Shown one piece after another: positions 34,747-44,490 of a stretch of DNA of 64,000 bases. This stretch comes from Luteibacter aegosomatis. Lineage in GTDB: Bacteria; Pseudomonadota; Gammaproteobacteria; Xanthomonadales; Rhodanobacteraceae. Positions within the stretch are counted from its first letter, which is position 1; the number at the start of each line of letters is the position of its first letter. The DNA lies in contig NZ_CP095740.1 in assembly GCF_023078455.1 (NCBI RefSeq), positions 1,290,001 through 1,354,000 of the forward strand. The letters run 5' to 3'. The position numbers and the translations under genes were made by a program. Below the pieces are notes generated by a model, which searched no databases, had not been told where the DNA came from, and saw only the letters and a list, made by a program, of their open reading frames with translations.

Positions 34747-35487
34747 ATGGATATCGTGAGTCTCGTCGGCACGATCCTGGCCTTCGTGGTCATCATCGTG
34801 GGAACCATCCTCAAGGGCTCGAGCCTCGACGCCCTGTGGAATCCCGCCGCCTTCGTGATCGTGTTCCTGGGCACCTTCGCCGCATTGCTCGTGCAGACGC
34901 CCGGCCCGGTGCTCAAGCGCGCCCTCGGCATGCTGCCGTGGGTGTACAACCCGCCGGACATCGAGTCGGAAAACCTGGTCAGCCGCATCGTCGGCTGGAG
35001 CGAGATCTCGCGCCGCACGGGCCTGCTCGGCCTGGAGCCCGCGATCGAGCGCGAGACCGATCCGTTCATCCGCAAGGGCCTGCAACTGCTGGTCGACGGC
35101 ACCGAGCCCGACGCCATGCGCTCGGTGCTCGAGGTGGAGGTGTATGCGCGCGAGCACACCGACATCGAAGCGGCGAAGGTCTTCGAGAACGCCGGTACGT
35201 ATTCGCCCACCATGGGCATCATCGGCGCCGTGATGGGCCTGATGTCGGTGATGCAGAACCTCGCCGACCCGAGCAAGCTCGGCCACGGCATCGCCGCCGC
35301 CTTCGTCGCCACCATCTACGGCATCGGCCTGGCCAACCTGCTGGCGCTGCCGATGGCCTCGCGCCTGAAGGGCCTGGCGCGCAAGCGTTCGCAGATGCGC
35401 GAGATCCTCGTCGAGGGTCTGGTGTCCATCGCCCAGGGCGACAACCCGCGGCATATCGAGAGCAAGCTGCAAGGGTTCCTCTCGTGA
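34747..35487 (+). CDS. motC: Flagellar motor stator protein, MotA/MotC type
   Basis: 246 aa, about four membrane segments. It forms with MotD a proton-driven stator. The N-terminus (VSLVGTILAFVVIIVGTILK) and the later YSPTMGIIGAVMGLMSVMQN with GIAAAFVATIYGIGLANLLA are typical of the MotA family. Position after cheA and before motD, parA and cheW matches the Pseudomonas motCD locus, hence the symbol. A GTGA overlap joins it to motD. Confidence 0.93.
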   Translation: MDIVSLVGTILAFVVIIVGTILKGSSLDALWNPAAFVIVFLGTFAALLVQTPGPVLKRALGMLPWVYNPPDIESENLVSRIVGWSEISRRTGLLGLEPAIERETDPFIRKGLQLLVDGTEPDAMRSVLEVEVYAREHTDIEAAKVFENAGTYSPTMGIIGAVMGLMSVMQNLADPSKLGHGIAAAFVATIYGIGLANLLALPMASRLKGLARKRSQMREILVEGLVSIAQGDNPRHIESKLQGFLS

Positions 35488-36482
35488 AACGCCGGCACCA
35501 CGAAGAACACGTCAACCACGAGCGCTGGGCCATTCCCTACGGCGACCTCATCACGTTGCTGCTCGCCCTGTTCGTGGTGATGTACGCCGTATCGGCGGTG
35601 AACGAAACCAAGTTTCGCGTGATGGCGCAGTCCATCAACGAGGCGTTCAACGGTACCGGCAAGGTCATCGAACCCATCAACGAGGCGACGCCCGCCACGC
35701 AGGTGCCGCTGCCGAACCAGTCGCGCTCGCCCACCGCCTCGCCCATCGCGAAGATCGACGTGCCCATCCCGCCGCGCAACCTGCCGCTGCCGGGCCACGA
35801 AGGCGCGGCCGCCGAGCATCAGGACGGCAAGCAGCGGCATGCGACGACGGCCGCCGACGATGCGAACGTGGCGGTAGGCAAGACCGAACAGAACAGCCTG
35901 AGCCAGATTTCCGACGAAGTGCAGCGCGCGATGAAGCCGCTGATCGACAAGAGCCTGGTGAGCGTCCGGCAGACGCCGGACTGGCTCGAGATCGAAGTGC
36001 GTACCGACATCCTTTTCCCCGTGGGCGTGGCGAAGCTGCAACCGCAGGCCGAAGACGTGCTGCGCAAGCTCGCCGGCATCCTCGCGCCGTTTCCCAACGC
36101 CATGCGCATCGAGGGTTACACCGACAACACGCCGATCGCGACGCCCACGTTCCCGTCCAACTGGGAACTCTCGGCGGCGCGCGCGGCCACGGTGGCGCGC
36201 CTGATCACGCTCACCGGCGTCGATCCCCATCGCGTGGGCATCATCGGCTGGGGTGAGTACCGCCCCGCTGCCGATAACGGCACCGCCGACGGGCGCAACC
36301 GCAATCGCCGGGTACTCATCGTGGTGATGAGCGACAAGGCCGCGCCCGCGCGTTTCTATAGCGATGCCGATCGCGTCGACCTGTCGGCGGCCAAGCCCGC
36401 CGCCAAGCCGGTGCCCACCGTGACGGTGCTGGCGCCGACGGCGGGTGCCGCCCGTTTCGCGCCCGTGGCGGAGAACCGCTGA
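35484..36482 (+). CDS. motD: Flagellar motor stator protein, MotB/MotD type
   Basis: 332 aa. A basic N-terminus (KRRHHEEHVNHERWAIPYGD) leads into one membrane helix with the conserved proton-path region (LITLLLALFVVMYAVSAVNE). A Pro/Asn-rich plug and linker follow, then an OmpA-like peptidoglycan-binding domain (IEGYTDNTPIATPTFPSNWE, then LSAARAATVARLI and GRNRNRRVLIVV). The strict Asp of most MotB proteins is not obvious in the helix; the Asp in YGDLITLL just before it is the likely equivalent. The GTG start overlaps motC. Confidence 0.93.
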   Translation: MKRRHHEEHVNHERWAIPYGDLITLLLALFVVMYAVSAVNETKFRVMAQSINEAFNGTGKVIEPINEATPATQVPLPNQSRSPTASPIAKIDVPIPPRNLPLPGHEGAAAEHQDGKQRHATTAADDANVAVGKTEQNSLSQISDEVQRAMKPLIDKSLVSVRQTPDWLEIEVRTDILFPVGVAKLQPQAEDVLRKLAGILAPFPNAMRIEGYTDNTPIATPTFPSNWELSAARAATVARLITLTGVDPHRVGIIGWGEYRPAADNGTADGRNRNRRVLIVVMSDKAAPARFYSDADRVDLSAAKPAAKPVPTVTVLAPTAGAARFAPVAENR

Positions 36483-37270
36483 TGCGCGTCTGGGCCGTTT
36501 CCAACCAGAAGGGCGGGGTGGGCAAGACCACCACCACCGTCGCGCTCGGCAGCCTGCTCGCCCACGAGGGCCGGCGCACCCTGTTGATCGACATGGATCC
36601 GCATGCCTCGCTCTCGGGCTACATCGGCGTAGAGGTCGGTGCGCACGGCAGCGTGTACGACCTTTTCGGCGTGGGCGGCAATCCCTTGCCCGTGCGCACG
36701 CTCGTGCACGCCACGCCATGGGATCACCTCAGCGTGCTTCCCGCCTCGGCGGCGATGATCACGCTCGATCGCCAGTTGGGTACGCGGGCCGGCATGGGCC
36801 TCGTGCTGACGCAGGCGCTGGCCGAACTCGCTCCCGATTTCGACCACGTGCTGCTCGACTGCCCGCCGACGCTCGGCGTGCTGATGGTCAACGCCCTGGC
36901 CGCGAGCGATCGCCTGCTCGTGCCCACGCAGACCGAGGCGCTGGCGCTGGCCGGCCTGGAGCGCATGTTGCGCAGCCTGTCGATGATCGAACGCTCGCGC
37001 GGCAAACCGTTGCCGCGCACCATCGTGCCGACGCTTTACGACGCGCGCACGCATGCGTCGCGGGCCTGCCTGGCACAACTGCGCGAGCAATACGGCGACA
37101 GCGTGAGCCAGGCCGTCATTCCCACCGATACGCAGGTTCGCGAAGCCAGCGCGGCCGGCGTGCCGCTGGCCTCGTGGCCCGCCGCGCGCCGCGGCGGTCT
37201 CGCCTACCGCCAGTTGCTCGACGAGCTGCTGGCCCTGCCCGTGCCGTCCGTGACGGACGCGGCCGCGTGA
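36482..37270 (+). CDS. ParA/Soj-family ATPase of the chemotaxis locus
   Basis: 262 aa. Deviant Walker A near the N-terminus (NQKGGVGKTTTTVALGSLLA), then IDMDPHASLSGYIGV and LLDCPPTLGVLMVNAL. Its place between motD and cheW matches the ParA-like proteins (ParC in Vibrio, PpfA-like elsewhere) that position chemoreceptor arrays at the pole, so that role is more likely than plasmid or chromosome partition. No parB is present. It overlaps motD by ATGA-type contact and the next gene by GTGA. Confidence 0.85.
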   Translation: MRVWAVSNQKGGVGKTTTTVALGSLLAHEGRRTLLIDMDPHASLSGYIGVEVGAHGSVYDLFGVGGNPLPVRTLVHATPWDHLSVLPASAAMITLDRQLGTRAGMGLVLTQALAELAPDFDHVLLDCPPTLGVLMVNALAASDRLLVPTQTEALALAGLERMLRSLSMIERSRGKPLPRTIVPTLYDARTHASRACLAQLREQYGDSVSQAVIPTDTQVREASAAGVPLASWPAARRGGLAYRQLLDELLALPVPSVTDAAA

Positions 37271-37830
37271 GCCGCACCATGCAGGATGTCGAGCAGATCG
37301 TCTCCGACTACCTCGCCGAGCTGCTGACGCCCGCACCGGCGGCGGCGCCGGCGGCGGAGGTCAAGGTGGTGTCCATCGAGACCTGGCGCGATGCCGATGC
37401 CGCCGGGCGCGGCGCCGATCCGCGTTACCTGCTGTGCAGCGCGGCCGGCGTGAAGCTCGCCGTGCCGATGGCCGACGTCACGCACATGCTGCCGATGCCG
37501 CCGCTGACGCCGCCGAACACCACCAACCCGATCTGCATGGGGCGCTGGCGCCATCCCAGCGGCGAGGCGCGCGTCGCCGACCTGGGCGCGATCCTCTCGC
37601 CCGACATGGCCGGCGCGTCCACGTCCACGCTGGTGATCCTGGGCAATCGTGCCTGGGCGCTCGGCTGCGTGGTCGACGACGAACCGGTGGAATTGATGAC
37701 CGACGCCATCCAGTGGCGCCATGGCGCCACCTCGCGCCCGTGGCTGGCGGGCATGTCGAAAGAACCCAAGTGCGGCGTGGTCGAGACCGCGGCGCTGATC
37801 AGATGGCTGGAACAGGAGCTGGGCCCATGA
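37267..37830 (+). CDS. CheW-domain protein (coupling-like)
   Basis: 187 aa from the GTG at 37267, overlapping the ParA-like gene; an ATG at 37279 is also possible. An N-terminal Ala/Pro-rich region precedes a CheW-like domain (YLLCSAAGVKLAVPMADVTH, then NRAWALGCVVDDEPVELMTD). It corresponds in position to the CheW-like gene that follows the ParA gene in Pseudomonas. It may bridge the ParA-like protein to chemoreceptor arrays, which is inference from context. An ATGA overlap leads into cheW. Confidence 0.8.
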   Translation: MSRTMQDVEQIVSDYLAELLTPAPAAAPAAEVKVVSIETWRDADAAGRGADPRYLLCSAAGVKLAVPMADVTHMLPMPPLTPPNTTNPICMGRWRHPSGEARVADLGAILSPDMAGASTSTLVILGNRAWALGCVVDDEPVELMTDAIQWRHGATSRPWLAGMSKEPKCGVVETAALIRWLEQELGP

Positions 37831-38252
37831 GCGAGTGGCTGGGTTTTTCCCTCGAGGGGCAGCGTTACGCCGTGGCGCTGTCGAGCGTGCGCGAAGTGAT
37901 CCGCCCCGGCGACATCACGCCCGTGCCGGGTGCGCCCGACGACGTGCTCGGCATCGTCAACCTGCGTGGCCAGATCGTGCCGGTGCTCGACGGGCGTCGC
38001 CGTTTCGGTCTCCACGGAGCGGTGGACGCGTCGCAGGAAGACGCCCAGCGCGTGATCGTGTTCGATGACGCGGGCAGCGTGGTGGGCATGCGTATCGACC
38101 TCATCGGCGACATGCTCCAGCTCGCCGCCGACGATATCGCTCCGCCGCCGCCCGGTCGCGCCGAGCGGCGCGACGATCCGGTGAGCGGGGTGGTGACGCG
38201 GGACGAGGGGTTCATCGCGCTGGTGGATGTGCAGCGGCTTTGCCGGGCGTGA
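37827..38252 (+). CDS. cheW: Chemotaxis coupling protein CheW
   Basis: 141 aa, a single CheW domain linking receptors to CheA. Typical motifs are VALSSVREVIRPGDITPVPG, ILGIVNLRGQ-like VLGIVNLRGQIVPVLDGRRR, and VVGMRIDLIGDMLQL. The ATG at 37827 overlaps the preceding gene. A REPIN begins 14 bp after the stop and separates cheW from the DUF2802 gene. Confidence 0.93.
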   Translation: MSEWLGFSLEGQRYAVALSSVREVIRPGDITPVPGAPDDVLGIVNLRGQIVPVLDGRRRFGLHGAVDASQEDAQRVIVFDDAGSVVGMRIDLIGDMLQLAADDIAPPPPGRAERRDDPVSGVVTRDEGFIALVDVQRLCRA

Positions 38253-38265
38253 TCGCTCCGTAGTA

Positions 38266-38400
38266 TTCGCCGATACGATCGGCTCCCACCCCTTCGGTAG
38301 CAAGCGTGTCGCGAGCCTGCTCGCTACGGTCAGTTCCCTTCGGCGACACGCTTGTCGCGAGCCTGCTACCGAAGGGGTGGGAGCCGATCGCATCGGCGAA
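38266..38400. repeat. REPIN between cheW and the DUF2802 gene
   Basis: Two inverted REPs of the GCCGAT/ATCGGC type (38266-38288 and 38378-38400), with extended arms CCCCTTCGGTAGC/GCTACCGAAGGGG. The interior carries a directly repeated GCGTGTCGCGAGCCTGC-like unit (around 38304-38320 and 38346-38365). Confidence 0.8.
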
Positions 38401-38425
38401 TCGGGCTTGCGGTATCCTCCCACGC

Positions 38426-38815
38426 ATGAACCCCATCCTCGGTTACGTGCTGATCGCCCTGGCCGTCCTCAACCTGGTCGGCCTGCTGTTCCTTTTCCGC
38501 CGCCTGGCCAAGCCGGCGAAGATCGAACCCGTCGCACCACCCGCACCGGCCCCCGACCCCGAGCCCGCCATCCAGCCCGACCAGCTCGCGGGGATGCTTC
38601 GCCGCCTGGAAAACCGGCTGGGCGACATCGAAGACCAGGTGCGTCGCACGCCGTCGGTCAACGTCACGGCCGAAAGCGGCACCACCTCCGACCGCACGCT
38701 GGCACTGGCCCAGCGCCTCGCCCGCCAGGGCGCCTCGGTGCAGGACATCGCCGATACCTGCGGCATCTCGTATACCGAGGCGGAGTTGCTGCATCGGTTG
38801 CACGCCGGGCGGTGA
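38426..38815 (+). CDS. DUF2802 family membrane-anchored protein
   Basis: 129 aa. One N-terminal membrane helix (ILGYVLIALAVLNLVGLLFLF), a Pro-rich linker, a helical region and a C-terminal helix-turn-helix-like stretch (LARQGASVQDIADTCGISYT, then EAELLHRLH). This matches the DUF2802 protein that ends the motCD-cheW locus in Pseudomonas; its function is not established. The ATG at 38426 is chosen, since an earlier frame start lies inside the REPIN. Confidence 0.85.
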   Translation: MNPILGYVLIALAVLNLVGLLFLFRRLAKPAKIEPVAPPAPAPDPEPAIQPDQLAGMLRRLENRLGDIEDQVRRTPSVNVTAESGTTSDRTLALAQRLARQGASVQDIADTCGISYTEAELLHRLHAGR

Positions 38816-38845
38816 GCGTAGGGCGGGCGTCGCTCGCCTTGGCGC

Positions 38846-38949
38846 AAGACGCTGGGTTCCTGCCTGCGCAGGAACGACGATCTACACGATTGAACGTCGC
38901 CTGCCTAACACCTCACGTCGTTCCTGCGCAGGCAGGAACCCAGCGTCTT
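38846..38949. repeat. GTTCCTGC-family inverted repeat pair
   Basis: 34-bp arms 38846-38879 and 38916-38949 are perfect reverse complements, each itself palindromic (TTCCTGCCTGCGCAGGAA). It lies between the convergent DUF2802 gene and tamB and could terminate both. Confidence 0.75.
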
Positions 38950-38965
38950 ACGTGCAGGCAAACGA

Positions 38966-41900
38966 CTACCTCTCCAACCGGTAATTCAAGCTCGCCCGCG
39001 AAAACTCCGTCGCGTTCTGCGCTTCGAAGTTCCAGCGGTGGCTCAGGATATAGCGCAGCGTGATGACCTGCCCCGGGTCGAACAGCCCCACGCCGTAGCT
39101 CAGGTACAACCGCGGCGAAAGATACTTGCCCACGGTAAATGCCGACGTGCCGCCGAGCGCATCGTTGTTGCTCACGCCGATGTCGTCCACGCCGATCTTC
39201 GAGCCCACGCTCTTGGCGAGCAGGTCACCCGCCGCCGAGCCCAGCGCCTGCGCGGCGGCACCGACCATGTTGCCTTCGCCGCCCTTCACCTGCGACAGCG
39301 GCTTGCCGGTGACGAGGTAGGAAAGGGCGTCGGACTGTTCCATCACCGGGTTCGAGAACACCGTGAGCACCGGGCGGCGCGCCGTGCCCGAGACGTAAAG
39401 CCCCACCTTCTGTCCGTCGTCGATGGTGGCGTTGGGATTGAGCGTGCGTGACGCGCGGATGTTGAGACCAGGGTTGTCGATGGGCGTCGAAGCGAACAGC
39501 AGTTGGCCCTGCTCGATGCGCAGGTCCTGCCCATACGCCTTGTAGGTGCCGTCGACGCCGATCTGCCCCTGGCCCGTCGTCGCGCGGCCCGGCCGCTCGC
39601 GCACGTCGAGCTGGCCGGTGATGCGGCCGTCGATGCCGAAGCCGACCAGGTGCACTTTCTGCCCCAGGTCGACGCGGATGTCCGCCGTGATCGGCGCGGA
39701 TTCGGCGGCGGCCTCCTGCTGCTTCTCGTCCACCACCACCACGTCGGGCGAGGCCTTGGTCGCTCCCGCACCGGGCAGTTTCTCGACGTTGACGTCGGCG
39801 AGGTCGACCGCGAGCTTGCCGGTGACGTTCATGCCCTTGGCGTCCTGCACGATCTGGATGTCGGGCGAGACGATGGCCTTGGCCGCGGGAATGTCCACGG
39901 CGGTGAACTTCGAGCCTTCGATGCCCAGGCGCATCTGAGCGCCTTCGCCGAGCGCGACCTGGCCCTTGACGGCCAGGGTGCCTTCGCCGGAACGGACGGT
40001 GCCGTCCACCACGTAGTTCTTCGCGTCGGCGGTGGTCACGCTGACGTGGCCGTCCTTCAGCTTGAGGCCCGCGCTGGGCACTTCGGCGGCGAAGCCGTCG
40101 AGAAGGGCCTGCCCGGTGACGGCCGGCGCGGCCACGGTGCCGCCGAGGTCGAAGCTGGCATTGAGGCCACCTTTCACTTCGGCCAGTTCGGTGGTGAACA
40201 GTTCGACGAACGACAGGCTCTTCAGGTGCAGCGACACGTTGCCGCCGAGCGCCTGCTGCGCGCCGGCGATGCTTACGTTGCCGTCGACGCTGCCGCCGTC
40301 GTTGAGCGCGGCGCGCAGTACGATCCGCTGGTTGTCGGGCGTGAGTTGCGCGTTGGCGCTGAGGTTGTCGTAGACGAGCAGCGGGCGGTCGGGGCGATCG
40401 ACGTAGGCGATCGAACCGTGCGTGCTGCCGATGGTGGCCTGGCCCGACAACGCGCCGGCCGCCGTGCGGCGGATGTTGCCGTCGCCTTCGACGATGCCCT
40501 CGGCGCGCATCGGCGAATTCGAGGCTTCGGCCAGTGTCATCAGCAGGGATAGCGGCACGCGGCGCACGCGGTAGGCCGCGTCGAGGTTGCCCGCGGCATC
40601 CTGCTTGCCCGACACGCAGAGCAACGGGTCGCCCGCGGTCAGGCAGAGGTCGCTCATGCTTGCGGCACCGTCTTTCCACGCGAGCTGGCTGGCGTTCTGG
40701 AGACGCCAGGGCGGCAGGCCCTGGAAGTCGATATCCAGGCGCGAGAGGGTGCCGTTCCAGGCGGCGTTCTTCATCGACCCGTTCAGGGCGAGGGTGGCGG
40801 TGAGCGGCTTACCGTGCGCGTTCACGCTGAGCTGGTGACGCGCCTGGTTGCCGTCGGCATCGATCGTCACGCGGTCGAACACCATGCCGCCGGATACGAC
40901 GTTGTTGGCATGCACCGCGAGCTTGCCGCCGGGTTTGCCGATGTCGGGCACGTCGGCGTCGAGCGTGAGGGCGTCGATCTTCTGGCCGGCGTAGACGATG
41001 GCGCTGCCGTGCAGGTTGGCCTTCACCGCCAGATCCGGCCAGCGGCCCTTGGCGCCGATGTCGCCCTGCAGGCGACCGCCGGCATCGGGCAGCCAGTCGC
41101 CCAGCGAGGCGATGGCGAGTTTCAGCGTGGCGTCGTTGCTCGTATCGCCCTTGGCGTCGAGGCGGATGCTGCTGCCGCCGGAGGCGAGGTCGAGGTTGCC
41201 GTTGATCACCTCGCCGGGCTTGAGTACGAGCTTGCCGTTGCCTCGCAGCGGACGCTGGCGCAACGTGCCGTCGAGCTTGCGCAGGTCGAGCGTGCCGAGC
41301 GGACCGTCCTTGGCGAGGTGGCCTTCGGTGGACAGGTCGAGGTCGAGGGCGCCACCCCATTCGGCCAGCAATTGGCCGGGATCGAAACGCTTGCCTTTCA
41401 GGTCGAGCTTCCAGGCCATGTCCGGCTGCAGGGTGATGACGCCGTTGGCCGCGAGGTTGCCCTTGGGCTGCACGAGCTCGAGCGTGTGCAGGTCGATGGA
41501 TTCGGGCTTGCCGTCGAGGTTCAGGGTGAACTTGCCGAGCTTGCCCGGCGGCCCGATGTCGACGTCGCCTTCGGCGTGATAGGCCTCGGCTCCGCCCTTG
41601 AAGGTGAGCTTGCCGGCGCTGGCGAGATCCTGTCCGGCGACATCGGCGGGTACCAGCACGTTCTTCCACGCGAGGGCGAGATCGGCCGTGACCGGCTGCG
41701 CCGCGATCTCCACGGTGCCGCTCGCGGTAAGCGAACCCTTGACCTGGGGCGAACCCACGGTGAGTTCTTCCAGGGTAAGGCGCTTGTAGGCGTGGTCGAA
41801 CGAGGCCTTCATCGGCGCCAGGCGCACGCGGTAGTCGTTGAGGTCGACGTCGCCGGTGAGGTTGGCGCCATAGCGGTCGCCCGAGCCCCGCACGGCGAGG

Positions 41901-42730
41901 CCGAGCGATTGCAGCGTGCTTTCGCCGAGCAACGGTTTGGGATCGAAGCGGGGCGCGTCGATGGTGGCCGTCCAGGCGAAGTCGCCGCTCTGCACGAGGT
42001 TGGCGTCCACCCGCGCCACGAAGGGCAGGCGGAGCTTGACGATGGTATGGGCGTTCGCGCCGTCGCTCGTCGCTTCGATGTCACCGGCGTAATCCACGCC
42101 GCGGGCCTTCCATGCGAAAGAGGCCTTGCCGTCGCCGCTGTAGCCCTTGCCCACGGCAAGGCGGCCGGCGAGGTCGGCCTGCCCGTCGGGTGCGCGCAGC
42201 GCCAGGGTTTTCAGCTCCAGGCCCTTGCCCGTCCATGACCCGGCGAGATCGAGCGAGTTGGATTCGAACAGCGGTTGCCCGGCCTGGGTGACCTTCACGT
42301 GACCGACGTGCACCTTGTCGAGTACGAGGTCGATGGGCGGGTTCAGCGAGAAGGGCTCGGAGGGTTGGTCGGGCTCGGTCGAACTCGGCGGCAGCGCCAC
42401 GTCGACGCCGTCGAGCGCGAGGTCGAACACGTGGGCGCGCTTGCGCATCAGGGCGCCGAAGGCGAAATCCAGGTGCGCCCGGGCGACGCGTACGTCCATG
42501 CCCTTGCCGTCGCGATAACGCACGTTGCCCAGGTCGAGCGGACCGGCGAGTCGGCCCTCGGCCGTTTCGACGGTGAGCGCGTTATCGGTGAAGCCCTGCG
42601 CGCGGGCGAGGGCGAAGCGCAGGCCCGAGGCCGTGCCCACGAGCCACCACACGCCGAGCGCGACGGCGAGCAGCAGCACGCCGAGCGCCACGCCGATGCG
42701 AATCAGCCATGTCATGCCGGTGCTTCTCAT
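38966..42730 (-). CDS. tamB: Translocation and assembly module protein TamB
   Basis: 1254 aa. TamB is an inner-membrane-anchored periplasmic bridge working with TamA in outer-membrane protein insertion and lipid transport. A single N-terminal membrane helix (LIRIGVALGVLLLAVALGVW) is followed by a long beta-repeat (AsmA/TamB-like) body. The C-terminal DUF490 domain is at the end (YLVTGKPLSQVKGGEGNMVG, then SPRLYLSYGVGLFDPGQVIT). The start at 42730 overlaps the tamA stop (ATGA). The frame continues far upstream only as an antisense-frame shadow of tamA. Confidence 0.94.
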   Translation of the reverse strand: MRSTGMTWLIRIGVALGVLLLAVALGVWWLVGTASGLRFALARAQGFTDNALTVETAEGRLAGPLDLGNVRYRDGKGMDVRVARAHLDFAFGALMRKRAHVFDLALDGVDVALPPSSTEPDQPSEPFSLNPPIDLVLDKVHVGHVKVTQAGQPLFESNSLDLAGSWTGKGLELKTLALRAPDGQADLAGRLAVGKGYSGDGKASFAWKARGVDYAGDIEATSDGANAHTIVKLRLPFVARVDANLVQSGDFAWTATIDAPRFDPKPLLGESTLQSLGLAVRGSGDRYGANLTGDVDLNDYRVRLAPMKASFDHAYKRLTLEELTVGSPQVKGSLTASGTVEIAAQPVTADLALAWKNVLVPADVAGQDLASAGKLTFKGGAEAYHAEGDVDIGPPGKLGKFTLNLDGKPESIDLHTLELVQPKGNLAANGVITLQPDMAWKLDLKGKRFDPGQLLAEWGGALDLDLSTEGHLAKDGPLGTLDLRKLDGTLRQRPLRGNGKLVLKPGEVINGNLDLASGGSSIRLDAKGDTSNDATLKLAIASLGDWLPDAGGRLQGDIGAKGRWPDLAVKANLHGSAIVYAGQKIDALTLDADVPDIGKPGGKLAVHANNVVSGGMVFDRVTIDADGNQARHQLSVNAHGKPLTATLALNGSMKNAAWNGTLSRLDIDFQGLPPWRLQNASQLAWKDGAASMSDLCLTAGDPLLCVSGKQDAAGNLDAAYRVRRVPLSLLMTLAEASNSPMRAEGIVEGDGNIRRTAAGALSGQATIGSTHGSIAYVDRPDRPLLVYDNLSANAQLTPDNQRIVLRAALNDGGSVDGNVSIAGAQQALGGNVSLHLKSLSFVELFTTELAEVKGGLNASFDLGGTVAAPAVTGQALLDGFAAEVPSAGLKLKDGHVSVTTADAKNYVVDGTVRSGEGTLAVKGQVALGEGAQMRLGIEGSKFTAVDIPAAKAIVSPDIQIVQDAKGMNVTGKLAVDLADVNVEKLPGAGATKASPDVVVVDEKQQEAAAESAPITADIRVDLGQKVHLVGFGIDGRITGQLDVRERPGRATTGQGQIGVDGTYKAYGQDLRIEQGQLLFASTPIDNPGLNIRASRTLNPNATIDDGQKVGLYVSGTARRPVLTVFSNPVMEQSDALSYLVTGKPLSQVKGGEGNMVGAAAQALGSAAGDLLAKSVGSKIGVDDIGVSNNDALGGTSAFTVGKYLSPRLYLSYGVGLFDPGQVITLRYILSHRWNFEAQNATEFSRASLNYRLER

Positions 42731-44490
42731 AGGTCGGGTCCGATGACCACGTGCAGGTGGATGCCATGTTCGTTCTTGTCGCCGACGGGCACGGCGAGGT
42801 CCGCGCGGATCATGCCCACGGGCGACAGCCAACGTATGCCCAGACCGGCACCCACGCGAGGGCTGTAATCGGTGCCGGTGAAGGCATTGCCCGCGTCGAC
42901 GAAGGCGGCCATGCCCCAGTTCTTCGTGAAGTAGTGCTCCACTTCGCTGCTGCCGACCAGCAAGCCTTCGCCGCCGATCACGCGGTTGAACTGATTGCGC
43001 GGGCCGATGCTTTCGAAGTCGTAGCCACGCACCGAACGGTCGCCGCCGGCGAAGAAGCGCAACTGCGGCGGCAGGGCGCTGAAGTCGTCGGTCCAGATCT
43101 TGCCGGCGCTGCCGCGCAGGATGAGCCGGTTGCGGCCCCAGAACGACTGGATCCATTTCACGTCGCCGATCACCTGCGAGAACCGGGCGTCGGAAAGCAG
43201 GGTGCCCGCGGTGCTGCGCGCGGTGAGCGTGAGCGACCAGCCGCTGCGCACGAAGGTGGGATTGTCGCCTTTTTTCCGGCTGAGCGTGACCTCGGGATAG
43301 AGCAGGGTACTGCGACCGCGTTCGAGGCCTTCGGCGTTGTCGCCTTCGCCGCCGCGCTTGCCCACGGTGAAGGTGCCCGACAGCGCGTTCACGCCGATGG
43401 TGCGTTGCCAGCCATGCCACAGGCGGGTCTCGTTGGCGACCAGTTGCAGCGTGCGCGACTTCGACGTGACCGTGTTGGCATCGCGGAAGTTGGCGCCGAA
43501 GTTGAAGCTGCGCTGGTTGGGGCCGGGCATCGGAATCTGGTAGAGCGTGGAAAGCGTCTTCAGACGCTGCGCGAGCACCAGTTCGTTCTTCCACTTGTGT
43601 CCGCGGTCGTTGATCCAGCGTTTTTCGATGCCGCCGCGCAGGCCCGCGCCGGTGTCCGTGCCGAAGAACGGACCGCCGGTGTAGATCGTGCGCTTGGCGG
43701 GAGCCAGCTCCACGTCGATGTCGATGTGGCCTTCCTTCGCGTTGTCGGTGTCGGGAATCACGTTGACCACGGCGAAGTAGTCGGCGCCGTTGAGGGCCTG
43801 CTGGAGCTGGAGAAGCTGGCCCTGCGAGAAATAATCGCCACTCTTGAACGGCACGTAGCGATCGAGGAACCCGTCGCGGAACTGCGAGTTCTTGAAGTGG
43901 ATCTGGCCGTAGCGGTAGCGCTGGCCGGCTTCCCACTTCAGTTGCACCGATGCGCTGTGTTCGGCGCGATTGACTTCCACGCGCCGGGTGACGAGTTTCG
44001 CGTCGAGGAAGCCGGTGGCGGTGAGCGCACCGCTCACGCCGTCGCGCGCGGCGTCGTACTGGCCGTCGTTCATGGGCTTGCCTTTCAGGCCATTCACGCC
44101 GCGCAGGGCGAAGCGGACGGCGGGGACCTTCGCGGCGTCGCCGTCGATGTCCACGTTCACGCTCTTCACCGTCACCGGTACGCCGGGCACCACATGCAGG
44201 GTGACGTGCCAGTCGTTGCCCACCTGCTGCATGTCGCCCGTGGCGGTGGCTTCGTAATAGCCGTAGGGCCGCAGCGCGGCCTGCACTTCGTCGGGGGCCT
44301 TTTCGTAGAGGCGGCGCACCTGTGCGGCGGTCACGTCGCGTGCGGCGTACTGGCTGAGTTCGACGCCGGAGACGATCGCTCCCTTCAGGCTGTCGTCGAC
44401 GCCGTCGACGGTGAGCACGACGTTCGCGTGGGCCAGGGCCGGTAGCATGAACCACGGCAGGAACAGTCCATGGCGTCTGGTGAGGCGCAT
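42727..44490 (-). CDS. tamA: Translocation and assembly module protein TamA
   Basis: 587 aa Omp85-family outer-membrane protein. A signal peptide (MRLTRRHGLFLPWFMLPALAHA) is followed by three POTRA domains (about 25-260) and a 16-strand barrel (ERGRSTLLYPEVTLSRKKGD, then FAGGDRSVRGYDFESIGPR with the conserved RG(Y/F)). The ATG at 44490 has AAGGA just before it; the frame stays open upstream to 44568 without a ribosome site. It forms an operon with tamB. Confidence 0.95.
   Translation of the reverse strand: MRLTRRHGLFLPWFMLPALAHANVVLTVDGVDDSLKGAIVSGVELSQYAARDVTAAQVRRLYEKAPDEVQAALRPYGYYEATATGDMQQVGNDWHVTLHVVPGVPVTVKSVNVDIDGDAAKVPAVRFALRGVNGLKGKPMNDGQYDAARDGVSGALTATGFLDAKLVTRRVEVNRAEHSASVQLKWEAGQRYRYGQIHFKNSQFRDGFLDRYVPFKSGDYFSQGQLLQLQQALNGADYFAVVNVIPDTDNAKEGHIDIDVELAPAKRTIYTGGPFFGTDTGAGLRGGIEKRWINDRGHKWKNELVLAQRLKTLSTLYQIPMPGPNQRSFNFGANFRDANTVTSKSRTLQLVANETRLWHGWQRTIGVNALSGTFTVGKRGGEGDNAEGLERGRSTLLYPEVTLSRKKGDNPTFVRSGWSLTLTARSTAGTLLSDARFSQVIGDVKWIQSFWGRNRLILRGSAGKIWTDDFSALPPQLRFFAGGDRSVRGYDFESIGPRNQFNRVIGGEGLLVGSSEVEHYFTKNWGMAAFVDAGNAFTGTDYSPRVGAGLGIRWLSPVGMIRADLAVPVGDKNEHGIHLHVVIGPDL

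Noticed and set aside
38846..38949. CRISPR-like repeats
   Set aside because: The repeat units are inverted pairs rather than regularly spaced direct repeats, and no cas genes are present.
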